A stretch of DNA of 7,515 nt, taken from assembly GCA_001304035.1 (NCBI GenBank), contig LJUD01000287.1, positions 1-7,515 on the forward strand, in the 5' to 3' direction. Position 1 is the stretch's first letter. Each line of letters begins with the position of its first letter. Below the pieces are notes generated by a model. It was given only the letters and a program-made list of their open reading frames with translations, did no database searches and had not been told where the DNA came from. The DNA is from a bacterium SM23_31. Lineage in GTDB: Bacteria > SM23-31. Both the position numbers and the translations under genes were made by a program. This document shows, one piece after another, positions 7,419 through 7,515 of the stretch.

Positions 7419-7515
7419 ATGGCGAAGGAGAAGTTTCAGCGCACGAAGCCGCATGTTAACGTTGGTACAATAGGGCATGTAGATCACGGGAAGACGACGT
7501 TAACGGCGGCGATAA
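7419..7515 (+). CDS. tuf: Translation elongation factor Tu, N-terminus (partial)
   Basis: EF-Tu delivers aminoacyl-tRNA to the ribosomal A site as a GTP complex. Only the first 32 codons lie in the window; the frame is open to the right edge. The start reads MAKEKFQRTKPHVNVGTIGH, closely matching bacterial EF-Tu, and the P-loop GHVDHGKT (residues 19-26) with K25 and T26 is complete. Its place directly after fusA is the classic end of the str operon. The ATG is secured by a strong Shine-Dalgarno. Codon choice differs from the genes before it: all four Lys are AAG, four of five Thr are ACG and all three Ala are GCG. Whether the genome has a second tuf copy, as many Gram-negative bacteria do, cannot be told here. 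Confidence 0.97.
   Translation, partial: MAKEKFQRTKPHVNVGTIGHVDHGKTTLTAAI

Overview
This window is a compact, all-plus-strand block of core gene-expression genes in the order rpoB (last 18 codons) – rpoC – rpsL – rpsG – fusA – tuf (first 32 codons). It is the junction of the rpoBC and str operons, which many bacteria carry side by side. Nearly every base is coding. The gaps are only about 13 to 53 nt, and none contains a convincing terminator or promoter, so one transcript probably covers the whole block. I see no RNA gene, mobile element, CRISPR array or integrated accessory cassette.

Layout: the rpoB tail ends in tandem stops (TAA TAA at 55-60). rpoC follows from a TTG start at 76 to 4299 and also ends in tandem stops (TAA TAG). 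rpsL begins at a GTG at 4313, rpsG at an ATG at 4733, fusA at an ATG at 5257 and tuf at an ATG at 7419, running off the right edge. The products make RNA (beta and beta-prime), build the 30S decoding centre and head (S12, S7), and drive elongation (EF-G for translocation, EF-Tu for aminoacyl-tRNA delivery).

Organism: a bacterium with roughly low-to-mid-40s percent GC, estimated from sampled lines. The beta-prime subunit has a large insertion in the trigger loop, as in E. coli and most Gram-negative lineages, and lacks the long N-terminal insertion of Thermus. This points to a Gram-negative-type bacterium. From general sequence resemblance I lean towards the FCB superphylum or a neighbouring candidate phylum, with low confidence; a phylum cannot be named from the sequence alone.

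I found no previously undescribed system here; the region is conserved housekeeping. The points worth a second look are small: the split between genes with and without a Shine-Dalgarno (the two non-ATG starts have one, rpsG and fusA do not), a seven-codon reading frame ending in a TAATG overlap with the fusA start, an Asn/Lys-rich N-terminal extension and a Gly-to-Ser change in a domain IV loop of EF-G, an inverted repeat inside fusA that can fold in two exclusive ways, and an abrupt change in codon choice at the start of tuf.
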